Assembly (NCBI GenBank): GCA_007449985.2
Contig: VIIQ02000217.1
Location: 1 to 64,000, forward strand
Source: Desmodesmus armatus
Lineage: Eukaryota > Chlorophyta > Chlorophyceae > Sphaeropleales > Scenedesmaceae
Direction of reading: 5' to 3'
Length of the DNA: 64,000 bases
Positions 1 to 10,742 of this stretch are shown piece after piece. The translations under genes and the position numbers were made by a program. Within the stretch, counting starts at the first letter, position 1, and each line of letters starts with the position of its first letter. Under the pieces are notes generated by a model, which saw nothing but the letters and a program-made list of their open reading frames with translations, was not told where the DNA came from and did no database searches.

Positions 1-38
1 GTCTGTCTGTCTGTCTGTCTGTCTTCTGTCTGTCTGTG
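1..38. repeat. GTCT microsatellite in intron
   Basis: About nine copies of the tetramer GTCT with one slip, lying just upstream of the splice acceptor at 59-60 of the first gene. It is intronic and has no visible coding role. Confidence 0.85.
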
Positions 39-60
39 ATGCGTCGCTTTGTGTGTCCAG

Positions 61-1104
61 CCCAATACCTCCACAGCACTGGAGCTCAACTACCTGGGCA
101 TGCCCGACACCTTCAACGGCCTCGTCTTTTGGGTGAGTGCACCTTGCGTCTAGACCACAAGACTGTCAGCGCCATACACCCGTTTTAACAGGAAGTTTTG
201 CCTGGTGCAGCTCAAGAAAATGCTGTCAAGGCGCATGCTTCGCTTACCACACATTTGGCCAACCAGTGTTTGCCCGTCTGCTCAATACCGCACAATGTCG
301 CACCTCCCGCCTTGACAGGCAACGCACCACAAGGAGCACCTGTACGTCGCAACGGGAGAGTACTGGGGCTACGACCATATTCGCATGCCGTCTGTGTATT
401 GGGCCGTCATCAAGGCAACCGACAACTTGTGCGAGCTGACCCGCAAGGATCACGGACTGATCGCCTCTGCGGACGGCTTCGCATTAGCGTACCCAGTCAT
501 TGCAGCATGTGAAGACGGAGGTGCACTGGTCGCGTTCAGTTACAGCGGAAAGGGCGCCATCGCTGGTGGTCGCACCCCGCGTACCCAGGTGCGACTGCCA
601 GCAGCATGCTGTTGGGGCTACTTGTACTTGTATAAGCGGCAGATGCTTGCACGGTTAGTCAGCCGCCCAGCCAGCACTTCCGACACACTGGTGCATGTCA
701 CTCATTCACTCATTTCCACCTTGCCTGTGTTTTACATGTGCTGCAGGTGTTGCCACGGTCATGGTGGGTCGCAAGCAGGACGGCTCCTATGACGAGCACA
801 CCGTGATCCACATCATCAAGAGGGAACCGTAAGCTTGGTGTCGGTCCATGAGTCAACCGTGCCCAACACCCTGCCCTGGGGTATCGGTCGCAGCGCAGGT
901 TTGCGGTGACCAGATGTGGTTTGCTGTCCCGATCCCTGCCGAGGGACTTGAGGGGCGCCACCAGTTTGGTACAGCACTTGGATTACCTGGCAACAGCTGT
1001 AGGACCGTGCTGTGTGCATGGTCAGCTTGCAGGAACGGTGCTCAACGGTTGCACTTCTGGAGTTCAGGACGAATTGTTGTGTTGAAATGCACGGTAGCAA
1101 GATG
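61..1104 (+). CDS. Secreted beta-propeller-like protein, copy 1 (3' part, frame-damaged)
   Basis: This is the 3' end of a gene that starts left of the window. Exons are 61-132, 319-588 and 747 to about 1104, with GT-AG borders. The translated pieces align exon by exon with the copies at 32581 and 38995: LELNYLGMPDTFNGLVFW, RMPSVYWAVIK, FSYSGKGAIAGG, then GVATVMVGR and CGDQMWFAVPIP. Exon borders fall at the same places as in copies 2 and 3. The frame is broken: one base is missing near 574-579 (the exon ends in the wrong phase), one near 822-824 (otherwise TAA follows), and two near 878-887. Between the last two breaks the shifted frame reads VSLVSVHESTVPNTLPWG, which matches the other copies. 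It could be a decaying pseudogene or an assembly with homopolymer errors. The function of the family is unknown. Confidence 0.75.
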
Positions 1105-2435
1105 AGGGGGTGTTGGACTGTGTGATGTGCAAGGCGCAGTACATGGTTGCGTCATGCTGGTAGGGCTGATTTCTGCACCATTTCGACGGTTTGATTTATG
1201 CATTCATGCGTGTTTGAGCTTGGAGTTTTGAGGGTTCACGTTGTCCCTACTCCCTACTGAATTCAGGGGCCGGCTCTGGACTCGCAGATGCATGTGCAGC
1301 TTGTTGGGCGGTGTTTATGCCGGCCGTAGAGGGTGGACAAGGTGGTGTTAAGTGCCACTGGAAGTCATAGTTATGGATGGAGTTATGTCACCTCTGACAT
1401 AGGTGTAACGAGATTTCAAAGCTGACCCCAGCGTGCACTGGCCCAGCAAGCAAGCTTGATCAGCTACGTGGCCATCCCCACTCATGTCATGGTCACAGGT
1501 CACCTCTGCATCAGGGCCACATGCTGTTGTTTCAGCGGCGGTGAGCTGGCATGATGTTGCCACGGCACACTCTAGTCTGCGTCATCGGTCTAGTTGATCC
1601 GGAGATGCTTGCTTCGAAGGTCAAAGCTTGCTAAAAGTTCCAATTCATACTCGCGCATACAGATTCACCCCGTGCCTCCTTGGACACCCCTGGTGGGGCC
1701 CAGAAGCAACGGAGACTTGCCATCTGCTGCATTGCACGCTACCACCATCATGACATCACTTGGCAGTGCTGCATGCGACAGTATTCAAAATCGCCAACTG
1801 GGCACATTTGCCAACTGGGCACAATTGCACCAAATTGCTGCAACACTCAACAACCTCAACAGTCCCCTTGACTGTAACAGAACGACGTGACAGACACAAG
1901 GCAGCACCGCATCCAATGCCTATACTGTCACAGTAGGCTGCTGAAGCCTGTGCAAAATGCCCGCTGTCATGCTAGCCCAATGTGCTCTGCTGGTGTGCCT
2001 AGGCCTGATAAAACATGCTAAGGCATGAAACATGCACATGTTGTACCGTGGACACTACATCAATGCCAACCAAAATGTGACAGCCATGCATGCTGCCCTG
2101 GATGGCAGAATCAGATGCACATGTTTGCAACCCTAGCTAAAGAGCACTGCACTGCGGCTGCCTGTAATGCCTGACAGCAATGTCAACCCAACCACGCCGC
2201 AGGCGCAGCCGCGCGCTGTAAAAAGATTGGTTCAACAGAGCCAGTGGCAACCCATATATACACCACAAGACATGTCCCTTATGACACACTGATGACACAA
2301 AATACTGTTGCTGTGCTCCACAAAGCATGGAGGGCAAGATGGAGCACAGCAACTGCAAAAATCATCCACTTGTGTAACTTGCCAGGCAGCCCAAACTCAT
2401 CAATACGATCTGCACAGGGTTCAGCCGCAGCCCCG
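1105..2435. other. Intergenic, no gene seen
   Basis: Between copy 1 and the end of the minus-strand membrane gene. It contains short direct repeats (around 1791-1826, GCCAACTGGGCACA twice). Open frames here lack motifs, splice consistency or homologues I recognise. Confidence 0.5.
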
Positions 2436-5400
2436 TCAAGGCTGCATGCGGTGTAGCCCATCGACACCAATTGATGTGCGCCACTCTTGCGCACTCAGGC
2501 TGTGCAGGTCCACCAGCACCCCAGCCTCACAGTCACCCTCGCTCTTGATGGCCAGGATGAGGGTGGCCAAGAACCCAGCACAGACCAAGCACAACATAAG
2601 CTCGCAACCAAATTCTAGCCAACAAGCCAGCTTGCTTGCATCCAGTATGCGGTCCAAGTCCTTGTCATGTGAAGGAAGGTTTTTCACAGAGTTCCACTGT
2701 GTCTCACCTCGAGAGTGTCTGATCCTCTCAAAGTCTGACCGCTTGGACCAAGGCATTGGCCCAGGTACGCGATGCAGGATCCAGAACAGGAATGCAACCC
2801 ACAGCGATTGCCACATGCCTGCCGCGGAGGCCATTGTCACGCCGTCGCGGCACACCAGCGTGGCTATCAGCACAGAGCCGGCAGCAACAGCTGCCAGCAC
2901 AAGTGCCAGGCACAGCTGCATGTTGCGCACAGTCACAGCCGGTGAACAACACTTGATGCCCTGGAGCGCATCGGGGATGCTGTCGTGTGAGGAAATCAGA
3001 TCCATTCTGCACTGTGTGGCAGGGATGGTGTTGTCTGAAGTTGCTTGTGACCAAGTGAAGCCACAATCTGCCATGCTGAAGGTTGGAGGGCCGCCATGAC
3101 TACCCATAAGATGCTGTGTGAATGCTGCAGCAACTTGCGTTGCTGCTGCAGGGGTTGCCTCTGCCGTGGCAGCACCAACAAGGCTTGGCCGCTCCACAGC
3201 AACCATGAGAGTGGCCAGCGCCGCTGCAAAGCCGCACAGTTCCATGTCTGTCAAGGAGTAGATGTCGCTGTACCTAACTGCACTTATGCACGGAGAAGAC
3301 ATGTTGGTGACTGCAGCAGCAACATCACTCGTTGCTGCACTGGGGGCTGTGATGTCAGCTGCAGCTGCAGCCTTGACTGCTGCTTCGGCCAACTTGGCAT
3401 CCCCAGCAGCAGCGGCAGCCACCAGCAAATCAGCAGATGACGCAGCGGCTGCCAGCACCAGCTCGTCTGCAGCCGCCTGTGCTGCTGCTGTGTGACTGTC
3501 TGCTGCCCTGGCACGCCAGAGCTGCCTGGCTGCTTCATGCCGCATGCGCCTTGCAATGTCCACCGTCACTGCTGCTGCCACAGATGCTGTATTTGCTTTC
3601 TCTCCTGCTTCTTTGGCTCTACCTGCTGCTGCTGCAGCAGCTGCTGCATTTGCAGCAGCTGCGTGGCTGCAGGCTGCGCACGCACCACCTGCGGGCATGG
3701 CACCAGCCACAGGTGGGCTGTAGGCTCCTGCCGCTGCTGCTGCCGCAACGGCAGCAAGGCCAGCTGCCTCATCTCGATCAATCTCACTCTCAGTGGCTGC
3801 GTTCACGATGCGGCCATATGCGGCCACTGCTTTAGCAGCACTTTGCTCTGCCCCGGTAGCTGCTGCGCCGGCAGAGTTAGCTGCTGCTTCAGCAATGCGC
3901 ACCTGCTCCATTGCTCGCTCGCTGTTGCCTGAATAAGCAGCTGCAGCAGCATGGCCTGCTGCTACCAGCGCCTTCTACGCATGCGCTTCTGCCGCCTGCT
4001 GGTACCCCTCTGTCAGCTGCAGATAGGTGTCAACGACAGCAGCCTGGCGCAAGGCTTCCCGAAGTGCTGTCTGGGCTTGCTGTGCTGCTTTGGTTGCTGC
4101 TGCTGTTGCTCGGGCGGGCGCGCCAGTGCTGGCGTCTTTCACGGCAGCTGCTGCCTCAGCCATGCCGTCCAACCCCATGATCCCTGCGAAGAAGCCTGCT
4201 TCGAAAGTGCCATGGGCCTTGGCCTGTGCTGTAAGGACCGGCTGGTTGATGTGGGCGCGCAGCAGGTCTACACCCAGCAGCACCATGTTCATGTAAGCCA
4301 GCCAAGCCGTGCAGCAGTCTGCGCAGCAACACGGTCAATGTGGTGCTGGTGATGTGAGGGCTATTGCCGGAACTCTTTGGTGATGAGAATAATTTCAGAA
4401 GTTGATGTCAGCCTGGTTCCACATGCACAACTGTTTGCAGAGTGTCCACCATATGCCGTTGTTGCTGTGAAGGCTTGGCACTACGGAACATGCAAGTATG
4501 GACTGCACCTCTGAAACATGCAGCCTTGCATATACCATCCAACACGTTTTCCATCAAGGCTCTGACTTTCAATCACACCGGGCGCAGGTACCGGCGCAGC
4601 CGTACCTTGCAACACGCCGTCTTGCAGTGTGGCCACATCGACGAGCAGCATCTGTTCTAGACATTTTTGAAAGGCATCCAAGCTGTCTGGAGTGGGTTGC
4701 AGCAGTGGCGTGCGGCGGCATATGTAGCGCTCACACATGATATCCAGAGCATGTCGCTTGTAGTTGACCTTCAGCAGGCACTCCATGAGCAGCCCCAGCT
4801 GTAACTGGGTGGTCCCGCATGAGATGTGGCAATCTGTGAGGTTGCTGCTTGAAAGGCACAACAGAATCATGGCCATCCGTCCTGCCATAGCCGCGACAAA
4901 CCCGTCTGCATGCCCCCACATGTCCTGTGCCATGAAGCTTGCTGTGTTGAGGCCCTGATGGATTCGGTGGGCGACCACAGTAGACCCTGTGCAAAAAAGG
5001 GAGGGGCGACAATTGAGTCAGCAAGCATAGGCTGCAATGTTCTACAGAAACATACATTCCTGAGGTTCTGCGTCAAGTCCATGTGTGTGCATTGTGGTCC
5101 ATCTTTGGTCTGACACTCAGTGGTGGCAACATCATCAGGACGACAGCAAATCCGTTTGTGCCAACCTCAGGCTGAAAGAACGAAAGATGCCGATACACCC
5201 CCTTGTATCGTAACGCCATAGGACTCCTCCCGTTGGCCTCGCATGCGTTGAGGATGGCTCATCACTGGCATGCATGCTGGAGGGCTAACTTAGCCGTTGC
5301 GGCAACGGCACTCATGGACACACCTGTGTATGTGCGTACAGTTTTGCCCTGGCTGTACAGCCAAATTCCTGGTGAGCAACAGCCAGGAATGCCCGGCCAA

Positions 5401-6166
5401 AAGTGCCCTTCATCTTGCAGTGCGGGTGCAGCACACATTGTGCTTCACGTAATTTGAGGCAGTGGTGTGCTGTTTGCCCCACGGTCGTTGTTCGAGGCTC
5501 CTGTAGAGCCCTGGCATGTTAGTGCATGTAGACAGGCGTTCAGCACGCTTGCAGCACATAAACAGGGTCTCGTATATTGCTTTCAATGTGTCCATGTGGG
5601 ACGACTCCTCGACCAGTTGCTGCATCGCCTCGCTCAGGTACTTGGCACCAAAGGACAAAATTGCTGCAAAAACAATGTTGGTAGCATTGTAGAGATTGAA
5701 GTTGTGCAGACTGTTTGTGTACAGGTGAACCAACGAGAACGTAGCCGGTATGAACGCCAGCATTCCAAGTGTGAGGGCCTTGTGCTTCCACAACAGTTGC
5801 TGCATGAAGTCGTTTGGCGGCAAGTCCAAGTCCAGTTTCTGCTGAGCACTGACAGCAAAGGCGCCAAGGCCCATGATAACAAAGGCAAACAGGGTGTATA
5901 AACAACTGACAACGAGCTGCAGGGCCGAGGCAGGGAGGCGCGGCAGGATGCTGCCATCGTAAGCTATATTGCCCAGAGCAGTGATATTCGTCAGGCTCAT
6001 CCCGGATCTTCCCTGTGTAGACTGGAAGGCATACGTTGCTCATGTCGACTTGGTGCTTCGGGTCAGGCTTGCCCTGATATTGTCTCTTCAAGTCCCGGCA
6101 ATCGACCTTCCAGCCACCTTCGTTGTTGACACTAACGCTACAGCAGAGCCTAGGCCCTCGAAACAC
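2436..6166 (-). CDS. Alanine-rich multi-pass membrane protein, unknown function
   Basis: I do not recognise this gene. Coding pieces on the minus strand are 6166 to about 6030 (EGGWKVDCRDLKRQYQGK), about 6012-5420 (membrane segments LQLVVSCLYTLFAFVIMGL, LTLGMLAFIPATFSLV, NIVFAAILSFGAKYL), 4978 to about 4580, and 4320-2436. The last piece is an Ala-rich helical stretch of roughly 300 residues, then a Cys-containing segment and two more hydrophobic segments (LCLALVLAAVAAGSVLIATLV, ending with CELMLCLVCAGFLATLILAI) before the stop at 2436. An acceptor lies at about 4310. An in-frame TAG at 3975-3977 interrupts an otherwise continuous frame, and the frame changes near 6013-6034. The order of pieces suggests one integral membrane protein with a soluble Ala-rich domain. 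The exact exon borders and start are unresolved, and it may be a pseudogene. Confidence 0.5.
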
Positions 6167-6954
6167 AACGCAAGATTACATCTGAACCGTTTCAGGGCGT
6201 GTGATAGCGCTAATGCTGGATACCGCACGTCACTGGCGAAATTCACCCATCTGGCCTGCTGGGGCCAGCTTCTGCCCCTGGCCTGGTGCCAACAGCACAT
6301 ACAACAGGCAAAGGCCCACTGTATCGGCATGCAGCCCCTTGCTGGTGAATTAAGTGAAGAGTAATTTACGGTGATAGGCTTATTAAAGGCCAGATGGCAG
6401 CCCAATGGCGACGGCACTGTTGTTTGTGTTGTGTAATGCGGGCAGCGACAGGGGGTGACTTGACCATGTGCATCCAGCAGCATGACAAGACAGGTGAAGT
6501 TGTATGTAATTATGTAGCACAGCCTGACACAGCTCAGTTGCTTGGTTTTCAGTTGCTACCAAATGTCAAAACCACAGCCCTGATCAGCTACAGCTGATAA
6601 GTCATGTTCATCAGCTGATCAGTCATGTTCACCGTGACAGCGAGGAGCAGCTGTTATTAGTTCTCTTGAAACCGTTACACACAGGGCCCCACGAGTATTC
6701 TGGCCTCACGAAGCAAGACACCCTGCTGTGTCTCTTGATCTGAGCAAGAGACAAAGCTGTCTCAGAGCCAAGTGCACAATAATTGAGATGACACCAGAGT
6801 CAAGGTAAGCACAGACGAATTTCGTAATATCTGGGCGCATGGGACCTGGGGTGTACGTGCATTGCTTGTTTTTTTGCTGCCAGAGTGGTGCACGTCATGC
6901 ATGATCCTGCGGCGTCCTGTACCTTGCTGCTGTCCTTACAGTGCAGGGCAGCTG

Positions 6955-9900
6955 ATGATCGACAAAGCAGTTCTGCAACTGCCACATGAACAGGGCCACC
7001 ACCAGCACCAGCTCTGTGATCTGCCAGAAGCAGTCCTGACAGCCATACTGCAGCATGTCCCCCTGCGCTCCAGGCTGTCCGCCTGCAACCTGGTGTGCAA
7101 GAGCTGGGCAGCCGCTGTCGCTTCTACCGAAGCAGAGGTCTCAGAATACACATCACACCCTGACGAGTGCATGCAGATGCAGGACTGGCTGCAGGCACGG
7201 GGAGGGCAGGTGTGCGACCTCGAGCTGAACTTCTGCCCTGATGAGGATGATGATGAGGAGGTGCCTTCGGCCTGCGAGTGTAGCCTGCTGCTGCCTTGCA
7301 GCAGCCTCACGCGGCTGACCACCTTGAACCTGGGCGGCTTCCGTGTCGCGTTCCACACCCAGCACAGCAGCGTCAGCACACCCAGCGAGCAGCGGGCCAG
7401 CACAGCACAGTCCCTGGCAGCAGCAGCTATGCGGCCCATGCCTCCCTCTGGCCCTCTTTCTGCAGCTGCAGGGGGCTCAGCATGCTTCCTGCCAGCTCTA
7501 CAGGAGCTGGAGCTACACAGAATCGAGCTTATGCACGAGCACTTCCTGCAGCTGTCACAGCTGACATCCCTCACTAGACTTACGCTGCAGGACATGACAC
7601 TCTGCACAGCAGAGTGGGCGCCAGTCGCAGAGCAGCAGGAGTGCGAGGCCTTTGCCGCGGTCCTGCAGGAGCTGCAAGCGCTCGAGAGCCTTGAGCTTGC
7701 AGACGGGGTGGTGTTGGACGATCCTGTCGCTGCCCTCGCGCCCCTCAGCACCATGCAGCACCTGCAGCATGTGAGCTTCTGTTTTGAAGCCTGCAGCACA
7801 GCCTCCCTGGCGCACCTACCCAGCAGCCTTACTTGCCTGGACTTGCGTGGGTTTGTGGAAGGTGTCGGCTTTGGGGACCTGTCAGTAACGACGGCGTCGC
7901 TGCCGCAGCTGCCCTCGCTTCGTGCTGCACATTTGGTCTGGGTGCTGCTGGAGCCTGGGGTGTTGGCAGCCTGGAAGGGCTTGACACAGCTGAGCATGTC
8001 TAACGTGTACCTCACATCCCCAGGCGTGGCCCCTGCAGGTGATCACGCTGATGATGCTGATCATGCTGATGATCAGCTCGCCCTCACAGCTTTCCTTGAG
8101 GAGTTGACCAAGCTCACGCAGCTGCAGGTGACTGGGGTGGTGAACATGTGACAGTTGCACAGTGGTTCAGTGCACGGCGTCTTGTTTGTTCATTTGTGAC
8201 ATGTCTGTTGAGTTCGTCTGTGCCCGGATTTGCGCCTGAGCGGTTGCAGGTGGATGGGGCAGGGCATTCGGACTTGCACATGACATGTATGCTTGTGTGG
8301 TTGCAGCTAGTAGCATGTGCTGCAGATGCCTCCTTGGCTGTAATCTCCTGCACACTGCCATCGTCACGATGGCAGTCATGATGAGTCATCATGCAATGCT
8401 CTCACGGTGTGGTATGGGGCGTAAGCACCAAATGAACCCCAAGTGTGCCAACTGTTGTGTTGCTGGTTTTGGTTGCAGGATCTGTACATCAACAGCATGA
8501 CTGGCCAGCCCCTGCTCAGTGTGCAGAATGTGCAGCTACTTGGCGCGCTGGCAGCCTCAACTCAACTTACAGAGCTGGCACTTTTGGAGACTGACCATGG
8601 CCAGCCTCATCTCCCTATGCCCCTGCCGAGGGGCGCACTGCAGGCCATGTTCTCACCGCACAAGCGGTGGCCCTTCCTGCAGACCCTGCGTCTAGAAATC
8701 GTTGAGGCAGAGGGGTACACTGTCACCGAAAACTGCGTTGTGGATGCTCCGGACATTGGCCGCTTGGCCAACTGCCTGCCAGGGTTGAGCTCCCTGTCCT
8801 TGGTGAGCTGAGGGTTGTTCAAGGGAGGGCGGTGTGTGAGCATGGGGAACACCATGCAGCATGCATGCTATGGTTCTACAGCGTCGAGTGTGTTTTGGCA
8901 ACCTGTACGTTGCTGGTGCTTCATGCTGAAGTCTTCTTGTGTATGTCCTGCATGCAAGTACCGACTCGTACACCAAAACAGTGTTGACAGCTATACCAGT
9001 GTGACACCATACCAATTTGACTGTACCACTCTTGTGTTGAACTGCGTCACTGGTCCTGGCACATGCAGGTACATGTGGTGAAGGATCACGAAACCGTGGC
9101 CGCCTTGACCCTGCTCATGCCCAAACTCACAGGTCTCAGCGTGGGCGGCAGCATCTTTGACGACCAGGCTGCAGGGCTCATAGCACAGCTGAAAACGCTC
9201 CAGGACCTGGAGTGGACTGACGTTGTAGTCACGGCTGCAGGGGTGCAACGGTTGACAGCCCTGACAAACCTCGACAGGCTGGTGATAAATGACTGCCCAG
9301 CTGTCAGCCGGCACGTGGCTGACTCCAAAGGGGTGGTCGAGGTCTACACGTCAGGAAAGGTGCGCCAGTGTCCGGGCGCCGAGGTAGCGCTCTCTTGTTG
9401 CATAGCCAAGACGGGACTGGTGTGCAAGCGTTGTTGTCAACACTGCTTGCTGAGGTGTAGGCACTGGCATCATGTGTTGAAGTTTTGTGTTCACCTGGGG
9501 GATTATGCATGTGTTCTGCCAGCACCAATGGTGCCACCAGCAATTGCTGGTTTTACAGCTCTGTTGCGGCAAGCTGCAGCTACTCTGATGCATCTTTCCT
9601 GCTCTGTCGTTGCTGTGCTTGTCTCTGTTGTTGATGTTGCTGTGCAGGCTAGTGCGGCTGGGACGCATGATGTCTGGCTGCAGCTGCAGCGACGTTGCAG
9701 CCGGGATCCGTACTTGAGGCGGCTTCAGGGGGGCGTGACGCAGGATATAGGCAAGCAAAGCAGAAAGAGCAGAAAGAAGGGCGGCAGTTGCCCTGGTGTG
9801 GGGCATGTACCACTTCCCGCTCATTTCAAAACCCCACTGGCCCCATGGGTTGGCACTTGTCCTTTGCCTGCTGTGGTTGTAACTGCAGTGTCGACAACAG

Positions 9901-10004
9901 ACAGCGCCTGGCTCTCAGTAGCACTGCTTACCCCTGTTCAGGCAAAATGTATGCACTTTGGCAGCCTGTGTGGGGCAAGCAATCACGGCACAGCACAAGC
10001 GTGA
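6955..10004 (+). CDS. F-box and leucine-rich repeat protein
   Basis: Likely substrate-recognition subunit of an SCF ubiquitin ligase. The N-terminal F-box is clear: LCDLPEAVLTAILQHVPL then SACNLVCKSWAAAV at about residues 20-60. It is followed by irregular leucine-rich repeats (LQELELHRIELMHEHFLQL, LESLELADGVVL, SSLTCLDLRGF, TKLTQLQ, LTELALLETD, LSSLSL, LTGLSVGG, LDRLVINDCPAV). Exons are 6955-8127, 8479-8802 and 9069-9359, all joined in phase 0 at good GT-AG sites. A last exon from 9648 to the stop at 10004 is plausible but not proven; the frame also runs through without splicing. The start is uncertain: an ATG at 6955 follows a possible acceptor, and an ATG at 6862 is in frame. A GAT-rich stretch (about 8040-8075) encodes an Asp/His/Ala run. 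The target protein cannot be told from the sequence. Confidence 0.78.
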
Positions 10005-10742
10005 AATGCCTGATGCAGATCAAGCAGCTACTGCAGGACATGTAGTCTGCAGGGTGCATGCGCCCCAAACCTTCTCACTATGGTGACACCTGTGGCTTCT
10101 CCCTCCGCAAACAGGATATCAAGCAGTTTGTGATTGATGCAATGCATTGTGGCAACAAGAGATACCCTAAATGTATGTACTGCATTGTCCCTTTATGATG
10201 ACAGCATATATGCTGTACATATATAGTAGGACATAGCTGACATGGCACATGGGCTCATTGGGCGTCTTGCGTAGACGCGCAACATGTTTGTTTCTGCCTG
10301 CAGCTTTGTTGGGCGGGCCCGTGATGCAGCGCTGCACTGCAGTAAAGCTGCGGCAGCTTGTGCTGGTCATGACATAGCTTTGGCAAGCGCCACCCACTTC
10401 AACACCAGTGACTTGTTACTACCAAGCAATACCAGGGAACAGCACAAACCATGTCACAACACAAGCCGAGGCAGAAGAGCAAACAAAGCAGAATTTGCCC
10501 GCCACAATACTTCATGGGCAGACACTACAGAACCACATGGTCGGTACAGCAGCAGGTGTTTACGCTGTCCAGTATGCATGATGCACTCCCTTACTCAGGC
10601 ACAACAGCTCTGCTTGCCATCTCAAAACACTGTGTTACACAGGCTCCCTTCCCTTTCTGCCCAAACAAAGGTCTGGTGCCTAATCACTCTCTGAAAACTG
10701 ATCCCTACCAAAGCTATGACACAACATCGAAAATTCCCATTT
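10005..10742. other. Intergenic between converging genes, nothing seen
   Basis: Lies between the F-box gene (+) and the 3' end of the methyltransferase gene (-). It should hold both 3' untranslated regions and poly(A) sites, but I see no firm signal, repeat or coding frame. Confidence 0.45.

Noticed and set aside
1594..1890. 98-codon frame downstream of copy 1
   Set aside because: It contains direct repeats and shows no recognisable protein features; probably 3' or intergenic DNA.
2308..3495. Plus-strand frames opposite the Ala-rich gene
   Set aside because: They are antisense shadows of a GCN-rich coding strand, with Cys/Ser/Gln-rich text and no domains.
3975..3977. Reassigned genetic code (TAG read as glutamine, as in some ulvophytes)
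   Set aside because: Only one coding exon carries an internal TAG, and the TPR/DnaJ and Ala-rich genes' neighbours use ordinary stops, including TAG at 53268 and 26819 at expected family ends.
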